Shown: piece by piece, positions 9,570-19,304 of the stretch | Layout: the number at the start of each line of letters is the position of its first letter | How positions within the stretch are numbered: position 1 is the first letter of the stretch | Assembly: GCA_945873095.1 (NCBI GenBank) | Contig: CAMCBU010000004.1 | Coordinates: 62,001 to 126,000 of the forward strand | Length of the DNA stretch: 64,000 nt | Direction of reading: 5' to 3' | Source: Klebsiella pneumoniae | GTDB taxonomy: Bacteria; Pseudomonadota; Gammaproteobacteria; Steroidobacterales; Steroidobacteraceae | Translations under genes and position numbers: made by a program | The notes under the pieces: generated by a model | What the model saw: the letters and a program-made list of their open reading frames with translations, nothing else | Told to the model about the DNA's origin: nothing | Database searches by the model: none

Positions 9570-10100
9570 TCAAAGAATTTCGAACTCGCGCGGCATGCGG
9601 TAGGTCTGCCGGTACTGCGCGATCGTTTTGTCGGCCCTCGCCGATTCTGCCGCCGTCAAAACGCGGCGCATCAAGTTGATGTTGACGGCCAAGTTTTCAC
9701 GAAAGTCGGTCTCCCACTTCGCGGCTGTCAATCGCGCGATAGACAACCAGACGTAAGACTTGTAGGCGTTGGGCTCCACGCCCTTCCCGTAGGCATAACG
9801 AATGCCGATTTCGGCGCGCCCGCGGGAAAAGCCGCGCAGCGCTGCCGTCAAATACCAACGACTCGCTTGGACCTGATCTTCTTTGATACAGAGACCGCGC
9901 GAATAGGTTTCGGCGATACCGAAGGCCGACGAGGAGTCCCCATCGGGCTCATTGTCCAACCAGGCTTCACGGGCCTCGCAGAATTCGCCCCGCTGAAAAT
10001 GATCGAAGCCGTCGAGAAACTGCGCCTGCGCCGTCTGCGGCAACCATAGCCACAGCCACAATGCGAAACCCATGGGCTTGATGATGGCGCGCGACATCAT
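9570..10100 (-). CDS. Sel1-repeat-like exported protein
   Basis: Signal peptide; SSAFGIAETYSRGLCIKEDQVQASRWYLTAALRGFSRGRAEIGIRYAYGKGVEPNAYKSYVWLSIA. Confidence 0.7.
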   Translation of the reverse strand: MMSRAIIKPMGFALWLWLWLPQTAQAQFLDGFDHFQRGEFCEAREAWLDNEPDGDSSSAFGIAETYSRGLCIKEDQVQASRWYLTAALRGFSRGRAEIGIRYAYGKGVEPNAYKSYVWLSIARLTAAKWETDFRENLAVNINLMRRVLTAAESARADKTIAQYRQTYRMPREFEIL

Positions 10101-11122
10101 TCCTTACGGGTCGGGATCTGGCTCGGATCACGATATAGCACCGTGATACTGATCCGCCGATTCTTGGGATCGTACGGATCAGCGGCATTCACCGGCTGCG
10201 AGTCGGCCACACCCTCGATCCGGGCGAACCGCGAATCGTCCACCCCCATATTGTTCAGCAGCTGTCTTGTCGCATCGGCCCGGTTGGCCGAGAGGCTCCA
10301 GTTGTTATTGCCCGAACCTTTGAATTGATGGCTATCGGTATGCCCGCGCACGGCGACCTCATTGGCGACGCCCTTCAGGCTCTCGCCCACCTTCTGCATC
10401 AGCGCGCGCGCCTCGGGATCCATCGCGTTCGTACCCGAGGTGAACATCGAGAAACCGGCGTCATCGAGAATCTCGATTCGCAGACCCTCTTTTTCTTTGA
10501 CGAAGCTGACGAGCGTCATGAGGTCGGCCGTCTTCTCATCGCTCTGAATTTGCTGCTCAAGCTTTTTTTGCAGCGCTTCGAACTGCTTTTCATCCTGCTC
10601 GGCGGCGATCTTTTTGCGCTCCTCCTCGCTCAAACCTTCGGGCATCGCTTCGTCCGGATGCGTGCTCTCTTCTTCCTCACGACCCGGCGCCTGCAACTGC
10701 ATCAAGCCCGACTGGGTCATTTGCTGCGGCAATGCCTTGGGATCGATAACCGACATGCCACCAAAGAAACCGGTCGAGCCGCCAGACTTGTCCGCCATCG
10801 TCACGACCGAGGTCGGCTTGAAGTAGTCGGCGATGCTCTTGCGCTGATCGGCATCGGTCGCGCCCAAAATCCACATCAACAAGAAGAAGGCCATCATGGC
10901 CGTCATCATGTCGGCGAGCGCGATCTTCCAAGCACCACCGTGACCGCCAGCATGGCCGTCGGCCATGACCTTTTTGATGATGATGGGCGGCAGTTGCGCT
11001 GCCGCCTCGGCCGCGGTTTGTTCCGCAGCCGGTGCGGACTCGGCAGCCGCTGCTTGCTGAGCGGCCTCGTCAGCGGGCGGCGCTACGGCAGCCGCCGGCG
11101 CGTTACTTGCCTCGGAGGCCAT
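10097..11122 (-). CDS. motB: Flagellar motor protein MotB
   Basis: GGAWKIALADMMTAMMAFFLLMWI and OmpA-type VRGHTDSHQFKGSGNNNWSLSANRADATRQLL. Confidence 0.92.
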   Translation of the reverse strand: MASEASNAPAAAVAPPADEAAQQAAAAESAPAAEQTAAEAAAQLPPIIIKKVMADGHAGGHGGAWKIALADMMTAMMAFFLLMWILGATDADQRKSIADYFKPTSVVTMADKSGGSTGFFGGMSVIDPKALPQQMTQSGLMQLQAPGREEEESTHPDEAMPEGLSEEERKKIAAEQDEKQFEALQKKLEQQIQSDEKTADLMTLVSFVKEKEGLRIEILDDAGFSMFTSGTNAMDPEARALMQKVGESLKGVANEVAVRGHTDSHQFKGSGNNNWSLSANRADATRQLLNNMGVDDSRFARIEGVADSQPVNAADPYDPKNRRISITVLYRDPSQIPTRKE

Positions 11123-11966
11123 CGAATACCTCCGCGAATGACGGTTGCGAGTGGTGGCTGATGGCCGCTCGCGCGCTCTCGATGATCAACGGCACGGGAT
11201 AACCCTGCAGGTGACCGATCAACGCATGCTTGGCGACGTGATAAATCTCGCCGTCTTCGTCGATGATTTGTTTCAGACGAGTCGCCATCGGTTCGACGAT
11301 ACCGTATGCGAGGAACACGCCCAAGAACGTGCCGACGAGCGCCGCGCCGACGAGCGCGCCGAGTACCGGCGGCGGCTGATCGATGGCGGCCATGGTCTTC
11401 ACGACGCCAAGCACGCAGGCCACGATACCGAGCGCCGGCAAGGCACCCGAGAGCGCAGCCAACGCCTCGGCCGGCTTCATTTCGTTGTGGTGGTGGGTCT
11501 TGATCGCCAAGATGAGCACGTCTTCGACGGCTTCGGGCTTCGGCGGCTGGTTTGACGTGACGAGCAGGCGGATCGTGTCTGCGATCATGTTGATCAGCGA
11601 GTGGTCTTTCAGCAGCTTCGGATACTCACCGAAGATCGAACTCGCCTCCGGGTTCTCGATGTGAGATTCGAGCGCAACCGCTCCCTCCGCCTTGAAGACC
11701 TTGAAGAGCTTCACGACCAGGAAGATCGTGTCCATGTATTCCTGCTTGTGGTACTTCGGGCCACCGAACACTTTGCCGACGCCCGCGCCAACACCCTTGA
11801 GCACGTCGATGCTGTTCGAGATCACCATCGCGCCGACACCGGCACCGCCGATGATCAGCATTTCAAACGGCAGCGCCTTGAGAATCGGTGCCATCTTGCC
11901 ACCGGCCAAGATGTAGCCACCGAACACACAGCCGAATAACACCACCAGACCGATGATCGCGAACAC
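11103..11966 (-). CDS. motA: Flagellar motor stator protein MotA
   Basis: MFAIIGLVVLFGCVFGGYILAGG... ALPALGIVACVLGVVKTMAAIDQPPPVLGALVGAALVGTFLGVFLAYG; adjacent to motB. Confidence 0.94.
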   Translation of the reverse strand: MFAIIGLVVLFGCVFGGYILAGGKMAPILKALPFEMLIIGGAGVGAMVISNSIDVLKGVGAGVGKVFGGPKYHKQEYMDTIFLVVKLFKVFKAEGAVALESHIENPEASSIFGEYPKLLKDHSLINMIADTIRLLVTSNQPPKPEAVEDVLILAIKTHHHNEMKPAEALAALSGALPALGIVACVLGVVKTMAAIDQPPPVLGALVGAALVGTFLGVFLAYGIVEPMATRLKQIIDEDGEIYHVAKHALIGHLQGYPVPLIIESARAAISHHSQPSFAEVFDGLRGK

Positions 11967-12078
11967 AGGGAATCTCCAAAACGGAACAAACAGATGCTAG
12001 CAAACGCCGCACTCTCTCGTGCTTAAGTCGTCGCCACAATCCATATTTGAAGTCCGTAAACCCCTCGCGTATCCGTTT

Positions 12079-12100
12079 TATTTCTATAATATTGGAAATA
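12079..12100 (+). promoter_or_regulatory. Inverted repeat TATTTC-N10-GAAATA ending at the ArsR-type start codon
   Basis: TATTTCTATAATATTGGAAATA read at 12079-12100, in an AT-rich stretch within GC-rich DNA. Confidence 0.5.
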
Positions 12101-12390
12101 TGGAACTGAACCAGGCAGCAGAGTCCTTCAACGCGCTCTCCCAACCGAGCCGGCTGGCCATCGTCAGCCTGCTCGGGCAGGTGGGCAACGCCGGGGCGCG
12201 GCCCTCGGATATGGCCGTCTTACTTCGGCTGCCTGCGAATACCCTGTCTTTTCACCTCCGGCAGCTGCGCCACGCGGGCTTGGTGACGGAAGAACGCAGC
12301 GGTCGCGACCGCATTTACCGGGCGAACCTCAGCGCGCTGCAACAACTCATCCTCTATTTGGGTGAGGCCTCGAGCCGGTCATCGACATGA
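12100..12390 (+). CDS. ArsR-family winged-helix transcriptional regulator
   Basis: MELNQAAESFNALSQPSRLAIVSLLGQ... NTLSFHLRQLRHAGLVTEERSGRDRIYRANL. Confidence 0.88.
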   Translation: MELNQAAESFNALSQPSRLAIVSLLGQVGNAGARPSDMAVLLRLPANTLSFHLRQLRHAGLVTEERSGRDRIYRANLSALQQLILYLGEASSRSST

Positions 12391-14807
12391 CACCGCTCGC
12401 CCGCGCCATCGACGAGCGTCTCATCGGCGAATTCGGCGTCACGCCGGCCGATGCCAACGACACCCAGTGGCTCGCAGCCATCGCCCGTTTGTTGCGCGAG
12501 GACCTGTCGGCCCGCGCCCTGCGCAGCCAGCTACAGGACCGCGCCAACAAGGCTCGTCGCGTGCATTACCTCTCGATGGAATTTTTGATCGGACGTTCGC
12601 TCACCAATGCGGCCGACGCGTTGGGATTCGACGCGCCGCTGCGTGAGGCACTCGCCGCACGCGGTCGTCATCTCGAGCAATTGCAGGAGATCGAGTCGGA
12701 TGCGGGGCTCGGGAACGGCGGGCTCGGACGACTCGCGGCCTGCTTCCTCGACTCGATGGCCACGGTGGACATCCCCGCTTTCGGATATGGCATCCGTTAT
12801 CGATTCGGCATGTTCCAGCAACGCATCGAAGACGGCGCGCAAGCCGAAGCGCCGGACGAGTGGCTGAAGGATGGCTCGCCTTGGGAGCGCGCAAGAACGG
12901 ATCGGGACGTCGAGGTGGGCTTCGGTGGACGAACCGATCACGACGAGCACGGCCGAGCAATTTGGCGGCCGGAGCGCCGCATCATCGCCCGCGCGCACGA
13001 TATGTTCGTGCCTGGTCATACCACCCGTCGAGTGGGTGTGCTGCGTCTGTGGGAAGCCCAGGCCACACCCGCTCTCGACATGTCGCTCTTCAATGCGGGT
13101 CATTTCGACTCGGCCACCGCGATCAAAGGGCGAGACGAAATGCTCTCCTGGGTGCTCTACCCGAACGACAGCACGGACGCAGGTCGTGAACTGCGGCTGC
13201 GGCAGGAGTATTTCTTCGTCTGTGCATCCATCGCCGACATTCTGCAGCGCCATCTGGAAGAGCATCCGACCCTCTTGAATCTCGCCGATCACGTGGCGAT
13301 TCACCTGAACGACACGCACCCTGCGCTCGCGATAGCCGAGTTGATCCGCGCGCTCGTCGATCGGCATGCAATGGATTGGGCGATCGCCTGGCAGCTCACG
13401 CGCGAGATATTCTCGTACACGAATCACACCCTGATGCCTGAGGCACTCGAGACTTGGAGCGCCGAACTCATCCAGCGTGTACTACCCCGCCATGTCGAGA
13501 TCATCGAGCGGCTGAACGAAGCCTTGTTAGCCGAGGTGGCCGTACGCTTTCCGGACGATCCGGAGCGTCTCGCCCGAATGAGCATCGTCAAGGCTCAAGG
13601 CGATGCGCCGAGCGAGCGCCAGATTCGTATGGCGCATCTGGCAGTCATGGGTAGCCACACCGTCAATGGTGTCTCGGCGCTGCACTCGACACTGATGGTC
13701 GAGCATGTCTTCAAAGATTTCGCCGAGCTATGGCCTCAGCGCTTCACGAACGTCACCAACGGCGTCACTTTGCGACGCTGGCTATCGCAAGCCAATCCGG
13801 AACTCGCTCGACTGTTGGATCTGAAAATCGGGCGGCAGTGGCGCTTCGAGTCAGAGCGACTCGCACTGCTGAAGGCCCATTCACACGATGACAGCTTCAT
13901 CAGCGAGTTTCACGCCATCAAACGGGGCAACAAGCGTCGCTTGTGCGATCTCATCCAGCGCGCGACGGGCATCGAAACGGATGCAAACAGTCTCCTCGAC
14001 GTGCAAATCAAGCGCATCCACGAATACAAGCGACAGTTGCTCAACGTGCTGCATGTGGTATCGCGATATCACGCCATACTCGCCAATCCGAACGCCGACT
14101 GGGTCGCGCGCACCGTTGTCTTTGCCGGCAAGGCGGCCTCGTCGTATCGGACCGCCAAGCAGATCATTCGCTTGATCAACGACGTCGCTGCCGTCGTCAA
14201 TCACGATTCGACGCTCGCCGGACGATTGAAAGTCATTTTTCTGCCTAACTACAGCGTCTCGCTGGCCGAGATCATCATCCCGGGCGCGGACCTCTCGGAA
14301 CAAATATCGACTGCAGGTACCGAAGCGTCCGGCACCGGCAACATGAAGTTCGCACTCAACGGCGCGCTGACGATCGGCACGCAAGATGGCGCCACCATCG
14401 AAATGCGCGAGCGGATCGGCGCAGACAACATGTTCACATTCGGTTTGAGCAGCGACGAGATCGTGACGCTCAAAGCAAACGGCTATCGACCCGAGGACAT
14501 CATCGGCGCCGACCCCGACTTGGCCGCTGTACTCGATTCGATCGCAAGCGGTCGGTTCTCGCCAACTGAACCGGAGCGGTATCGCGAACTCATCGACGAT
14601 TTACGCGGCGGTGGCGATCGATACTGCCTGATCGCAGATTTCGCGAGCTATCGTCGAGCACAGCACCAAGCCGATGAACTGTTCCGACAGCCCTCTCGTT
14701 GGACCTCGGCGGCGATCGAGAATGTTGCCGGCATGGGCTACTTCTCATCCGATCGTGCCATCCTCGAGTACGCCCAGAATATCTGGCGTATCGCCCCGCA
14801 GCGATAA
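12387..14807 (+). CDS. glgP: Glycogen/starch/alpha-glucan phosphorylase
   Basis: VHYLSMEFLIGRSL, GNGGLGRLAACFLDSMA, IHLNDTHPALAIAEL, TNVTNGVTLRRWL, EYKRQLLNVL, EASGTGNMKFALNGALTIGT. Confidence 0.96.
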   Translation: MTPLARAIDERLIGEFGVTPADANDTQWLAAIARLLREDLSARALRSQLQDRANKARRVHYLSMEFLIGRSLTNAADALGFDAPLREALAARGRHLEQLQEIESDAGLGNGGLGRLAACFLDSMATVDIPAFGYGIRYRFGMFQQRIEDGAQAEAPDEWLKDGSPWERARTDRDVEVGFGGRTDHDEHGRAIWRPERRIIARAHDMFVPGHTTRRVGVLRLWEAQATPALDMSLFNAGHFDSATAIKGRDEMLSWVLYPNDSTDAGRELRLRQEYFFVCASIADILQRHLEEHPTLLNLADHVAIHLNDTHPALAIAELIRALVDRHAMDWAIAWQLTREIFSYTNHTLMPEALETWSAELIQRVLPRHVEIIERLNEALLAEVAVRFPDDPERLARMSIVKAQGDAPSERQIRMAHLAVMGSHTVNGVSALHSTLMVEHVFKDFAELWPQRFTNVTNGVTLRRWLSQANPELARLLDLKIGRQWRFESERLALLKAHSHDDSFISEFHAIKRGNKRRLCDLIQRATGIETDANSLLDVQIKRIHEYKRQLLNVLHVVSRYHAILANPNADWVARTVVFAGKAASSYRTAKQIIRLINDVAAVVNHDSTLAGRLKVIFLPNYSVSLAEIIIPGADLSEQISTAGTEASGTGNMKFALNGALTIGTQDGATIEMRERIGADNMFTFGLSSDEIVTLKANGYRPEDIIGADPDLAAVLDSIASGRFSPTEPERYRELIDDLRGGGDRYCLIADFASYRRAQHQADELFRQPSRWTSAAIENVAGMGYFSSDRAILEYAQNIWRIAPQR

Positions 14808-14820
14808 GCCGGCTAGCCCG

Positions 14821-16995
14821 ATGCGCCGCGACAGCGTTCCCTCCGTTGCCGATCGCGGCCCCCACCGAAATCAGGACGGTTGCACGCTCATCCGAGTCTT
14901 CCAGCCCGATGCCCGAGCGCTCGAGCTGCTCGATTCGCACGCCAACCATTCTTTGGGGCTTTTCTCGCAACTACATCCCGATGGCTCCTTCCAACTCTCA
15001 GTCGAGGGAGTACTCACGGACTATCGACTGCGAGCCACTTGGAGTGATGGCAGTACGTGGGTATTCGACGATCCTTACCGACACGCGCCCACCATATCCG
15101 AGACAGATCTTTGGCTGTTCGCAGAAGGCACGCTACTGCGCCCGCACGAGGTGCTCGGCGCACAACGGATCCAAAGCCAGGGCGTCGATGGCACTCGATT
15201 TGCCGTGTGGGCACCGAATGCGAGCGGCGTGAGTGTCGTCGGCGACTTCAACTTCTGGGACGAACGACGCCACCCCATGCGACTTCGCGGAAAAAGCGGT
15301 GTTTGGGAGTTGTTCATACCGGGCGTTTTGGACGGCGCGCTCTATAAATTTGCATTGAAAGATCGTCGTGGTCGACGAGTCGGTCAGAAAAGCGATCCGT
15401 TTGCCCGGCGTGTCGAACTGCGTCCGTCCAATGCCAGCATCGTAAGTGCCGCGCTTGCGCCCATCGAGTGCGATTCAACCTCGCTGCGACGCAACCGATT
15501 CGATGCACCGATCAGTATCTATGAAGTACATGCGAGCTCTTGGCGCTACTCGCGCCAGAGCGGACGTCGCTTCGCCGACTGGAACGAGCTGCGCGAAACG
15601 CTGATCCCCTATGTGGCCGAGTTGGGCTTCAGCCACATCGAACTGCTGCCCATTACGGAATATCCACTCGATGAGTCTTGGGGTTATCAACCCACCGGGC
15701 TTTACGCGGCGACATCGCGACATGGCGACGCCGAAGATTTTCGTCACTTCGTCGCCGCCTGCCATGCGGCGGGCCTCGGCGTGATCGTCGACTGGGTACC
15801 GGCCCATTTTCCGTCCGATGCGCACGGACTCGCCCGATTCGACGGTAGCGCGCTGTTCGAATATGCAGACCCGCGCGAGGGCAAGCACCCTGATTGGAAT
15901 ACGCTGATTTACGATTTCAAAAAACCGCAGGTGCGTAATTTTTTGCTCGGTAGCGCCCTCTACTGGCTCGAGTCGTTCGATGTCGATGCGCTACGCGTCG
16001 ATGCCGTGGCCTCCATGCTCTATCGAGACTACAGTCGTCGCCACGGTGAATGGCTGCCGAACGAACATGGCGGCAAAGAAAATCTCGAGGCTATCCAGTT
16101 CTTGCGGCAATTGAACGAACTCGTGGGGAAACATCGTCCCGGCGCCATCGTCATCGCCGAGGAGTCGACCGCCTTTCCGCAAGTGACCCACCCGACGTAT
16201 CTCGGCGGGCTTGGTTTCCACTACAAGTGGAACATGGGATGGATGAACGACACCTTGCGGTACATCAGTCGCGAACCGATCCACCGCAGACACCACCACA
16301 AAGAGCTGAACTTCAACATCTCCTACGCTTACAGCGAAAACTTCATCCTGCCGGTCTCGCATGATGAGGTCGTGCATGGCAAAGGCTCGCTACTCGGCCG
16401 AACCCCCGGTACGCGTCAGCAAAAGTTCGCCAATCTTCGGGCGTATCTCGGCTTCATGTTCGCCCACCCCGGCAAGAAGCTCCTGTTCATGGGCAGCGAG
16501 TTCGCCCAAGCACGAGAGTGGAACCATGCAGCCGAGCTCGACTGGAATCTGCTCGACGACGCGATGCACCGCGGTGTGCAACGCTTGGTGCGCGATTTGA
16601 ACCGCCTCCTGCGCGATCTACCGCCGCTCCACGAGCGCGATCATGACCGCGCCGGATTCGAATGGTTAGACGTCGACAACCACCAGCAATCGCTCATTGC
16701 CTTCTCGCGAGCAGGCGTCGGCCCCGAATCGGCCTTGGTCGTGATTTGCAATTTCACTCCGGCGGCGCGCGAGGGGTATCGAGTGGGTGTCCCGGTGGCC
16801 GGCGTCTATGAGGAACGCCTCAACACCGATTCCGAGCACTACGGCGGCAAGAATATCGGTACGCCGCTCGGACGGGCTCACTCGGAAAAGAAAGCGGCTC
16901 ATGGCAAGAGCCATTCGATCGTCGTGCGCGTGCCGCCGCTCGCGACGATCTTCCTGTCTAATCAATCGGTCGTTAGCGCGCCACCTGCCGAATGA
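14821..16995 (+). CDS. glgB: 1,4-alpha-glucan branching enzyme
   Basis: FAVWAPNASGVSVVGDFNFWD, ELLPITEYPLDESWGYQPTGLYA, VDALRVDAVASMLYRDYSR, VIAEESTAFPQVT, LPVSHDEVVHGKGSLLGR. Confidence 0.96.
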   Translation: MRRDSVPSVADRGPHRNQDGCTLIRVFQPDARALELLDSHANHSLGLFSQLHPDGSFQLSVEGVLTDYRLRATWSDGSTWVFDDPYRHAPTISETDLWLFAEGTLLRPHEVLGAQRIQSQGVDGTRFAVWAPNASGVSVVGDFNFWDERRHPMRLRGKSGVWELFIPGVLDGALYKFALKDRRGRRVGQKSDPFARRVELRPSNASIVSAALAPIECDSTSLRRNRFDAPISIYEVHASSWRYSRQSGRRFADWNELRETLIPYVAELGFSHIELLPITEYPLDESWGYQPTGLYAATSRHGDAEDFRHFVAACHAAGLGVIVDWVPAHFPSDAHGLARFDGSALFEYADPREGKHPDWNTLIYDFKKPQVRNFLLGSALYWLESFDVDALRVDAVASMLYRDYSRRHGEWLPNEHGGKENLEAIQFLRQLNELVGKHRPGAIVIAEESTAFPQVTHPTYLGGLGFHYKWNMGWMNDTLRYISREPIHRRHHHKELNFNISYAYSENFILPVSHDEVVHGKGSLLGRTPGTRQQKFANLRAYLGFMFAHPGKKLLFMGSEFAQAREWNHAAELDWNLLDDAMHRGVQRLVRDLNRLLRDLPPLHERDHDRAGFEWLDVDNHQQSLIAFSRAGVGPESALVVICNFTPAAREGYRVGVPVAGVYEERLNTDSEHYGGKNIGTPLGRAHSEKKAAHGKSHSIVVRVPPLATIFLSNQSVVSAPPAE

Positions 16996-17335
16996 CGGCG
17001 GCGTATTCTTCGAAATAACGCAACGCCCGCGCGGTCGGCACCACCAACTTCACACGAGAATCGGACTGCGTGCCCTGAAACTCGACCAGACCGGCATTTT
17101 TGAGTTGGTGGATACGCTTGCGCACCGTGTTGAAGTGACCGATTTCCTGTCGATCAAGCAATTTGTTGATCGGATAGGGATCGCCGCTCTTCCACGCCTG
17201 CGTGATATCCGCCAGCAACAGCTCGACGTTCGGAATCGAAAGCACATCGGTCGACGGCAAGTTTTGGAGCCCATCGACGAGCCAGCGGAATCTCAGATAG
17301 AGATCAAGGAGATTCGGATTTGGTGTTTCGCTCAT
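16973..17335 (-). CDS. Winged-helix (MarR-like) regulatory protein
   Basis: INKLLDRQEIGHFNTVRKRIHQLKNAGLVEFQGTQSDSRVKLVVPTARALRYFEEY; 3' end overlaps the glgB end by 23 bp. Confidence 0.6.
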   Translation of the reverse strand: MSETPNPNLLDLYLRFRWLVDGLQNLPSTDVLSIPNVELLLADITQAWKSGDPYPINKLLDRQEIGHFNTVRKRIHQLKNAGLVEFQGTQSDSRVKLVVPTARALRYFEEYAAVIRQVAR

Positions 17336-17930
17336 GATGAATTGCGTTCGAGGTCAGGTTACGGAGCAGTAAGATACATCCCTTGAGGATGTAGAGCAGC
17401 AATAGGGCACCAAAAAGATCTCCAAGGAACATCGCGATCAAAAGTTCAGCCCAATCCTGCGCTTCGCTGCCGAGCGCATAACGCGCCGTGATGTGCGATG
17501 TCGCATTCAGCGCGGCGGACACGACAGCGAGCGACAGCAGCGAGCGTGCGTTCAAGGCACGCGTACCGTCAAAGATCCACGGTTGCAGGCTGCGGCCCGG
17601 CCACTGACGAAAAGTCAGCATCACCGCCAACCATGCCGCCAGCCCGGGAATCACCGCGAGCACCAGATCCAGCCAAGGGTCGATATGTGCGCCGTACCCC
17701 GGATACCGGCTGTGAGCCGCCGCGCCGATCGTGAAACCAAGCGCCCCGGCCGGCCCAAACAACAGCACCAGGATCATCCGCAAACCATGCGGTAAATAAA
17801 TCCAATTGATGCCGGGCACATGCTCTGTCCAAGCGAACAGCCAGTCGTAGAGCGGCAAAAATCCGAGCCACAGCGCGGCTCCGATCACGGTGAAAAGCGC
17901 GAATCGACGGTACTGACCTGTTGCCATCAC
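17304..17930 (-). CDS. MASE1-like integral membrane protein
   Basis: Multi-TM: IYLPHGLRMILVLLFGPAGALGFTIGAA... LLIAMFLGDLFGALLLLYILKGCILLL. Confidence 0.55.
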   Translation of the reverse strand: MMATGQYRRFALFTVIGAALWLGFLPLYDWLFAWTEHVPGINWIYLPHGLRMILVLLFGPAGALGFTIGAAAHSRYPGYGAHIDPWLDLVLAVIPGLAAWLAVMLTFRQWPGRSLQPWIFDGTRALNARSLLSLAVVSAALNATSHITARYALGSEAQDWAELLIAMFLGDLFGALLLLYILKGCILLLRNLTSNAIHHERNTKSESP

Positions 17931-19177
17931 TTCACATAATGAGAGGGATAGGCTTTACCCGCAACACCACTGGCGATCGCCGCTTTGGCCACCGCGCTCG
18001 CCACCACCTCGCGCAGACGAGGATCCATCGGCTTCGGCAGAATGTATTCAGGCCCGAAAGCGAGCGCCGTGACATCCGGATAGGCCTTGATCACCTCCTC
18101 CGGAACCGTTTCTTTGGTGAGATTGGCAATCGCGTGTGCCGCAGCGATCTTCATCTCCTCGGTGATGGCATGCGCGCGCACATCCAGCGCGCCACGGAAG
18201 ATGAACGGAAAGCACAGCACGTTGTTCACCTGGTTCGGAAAATCCGAACGCCCCGTCGCGACGATCACATCGTCGCGGATCGCCCGCGCCGCCGAAGGCC
18301 GAACCTCGGGCTCAGGATTAGCGAGCGCGAAAATCACCGGTCGCGGCGCCATGGATCGAAGCAGCTCGGCATCGAGCAAACCGGCGGCCGAGACTCCGAT
18401 GAAGACATCGGCACCCTGCAACGCCTCTGCCAGCGTGCGATGCGCACTGTCATTGGCAAACTCGGCTTTGTAGTCGGGCAGATTTTTCCGTCCGGAATGA
18501 ATGACGCCCTGCCGATCGACAGCCGTCATGTTGGCGACCGGCACGCCCATCGATCGCAACAAGCGCAGAGTCGCCGTGCCCGCAGCACCGCTGCCAAGAC
18601 ACACGATCTTCACCTCGTCGAGGCGCTTGCCCTGCAACTCGAGGGCGTTGAGCAAACCCGCGACCACGCAAATGGCCGTACCGTGTTGATCGTCGTGGAA
18701 CACGGGCACCTTACAACGCGCTTTCAGTGCCTCTTCGATGGCGAAGCACTGGGGAGCGCCCACATCCTCGATGTTGATACCGCCGAAGCTGTCCGCGATC
18801 CGCGCGACCGTATCGACGAAGCTTTCGGCCGTCTCGGCGTTGATCTCGATGTCCACGCAATCGAGGTCTGCGAAGCGTTTGAAGAGCAACGCCTTGCCCT
18901 CCATCACGGGCTTGCTTGCCAGCGCACCGAGATTGCCGAGCCCCAAAATCGCCGAGCCATCGGTCACGATGCCGATGAGATTGCCTTTATTGGTGTATTC
19001 GTAAGCCGCCTCCGGATCGGCAGCGATGGCCAATACCGGCTCGGCGACGCCCGGGCTGTAGGCCAGCGCCAGATCGCGGCTCGATTCCGCCGGCTTGAAT
19101 ACGTGCGTTCCGATCTTTCCCGGCCGCGGCATCGCGTGGTACGCGAGCGCTGCCTCGCGCAAGGCCTCGTCAGACAT
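17927..19177 (-). CDS. Malic enzyme (short form, no phosphotransacetylase domain)
   Basis: GKIGTHVFKPAESSRDLALAYSPGVAEPV, TDGSAILGLGNLGALASKPVMEGKA, VFHDDQHGTAICVVAGLLNAL. Confidence 0.93.
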   Translation of the reverse strand: MSDEALREAALAYHAMPRPGKIGTHVFKPAESSRDLALAYSPGVAEPVLAIAADPEAAYEYTNKGNLIGIVTDGSAILGLGNLGALASKPVMEGKALLFKRFADLDCVDIEINAETAESFVDTVARIADSFGGINIEDVGAPQCFAIEEALKARCKVPVFHDDQHGTAICVVAGLLNALELQGKRLDEVKIVCLGSGAAGTATLRLLRSMGVPVANMTAVDRQGVIHSGRKNLPDYKAEFANDSAHRTLAEALQGADVFIGVSAAGLLDAELLRSMAPRPVIFALANPEPEVRPSAARAIRDDVIVATGRSDFPNQVNNVLCFPFIFRGALDVRAHAITEEMKIAAAHAIANLTKETVPEEVIKAYPDVTALAFGPEYILPKPMDPRLREVVASAVAKAAIASGVAGKAYPSHYVK

Positions 19178-19304
19178 GTCATCTCCCCCTGATATGGCCG
19201 GTCACTATAGAGGCTCGGCATCTCGGCCGGCAGGGGTTTGAATCCCCGCCGAGATCAAACTAGGATCAGAAGCACAACATCAACAAGATCCAAAGGGGAT
19301 CGAT

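Noticed and set aside
10325-11161. 278-aa plus-strand ORF
   Set aside because: Antisense to motB; no motifs.
12531-13427. 298-aa minus-strand ORF
   Set aside because: Antisense to glgP, which is unambiguous.
17921-19192. 423-aa plus-strand ORF
   Set aside because: Exactly opposite the malic enzyme; codon-shadow composition, no motifs.
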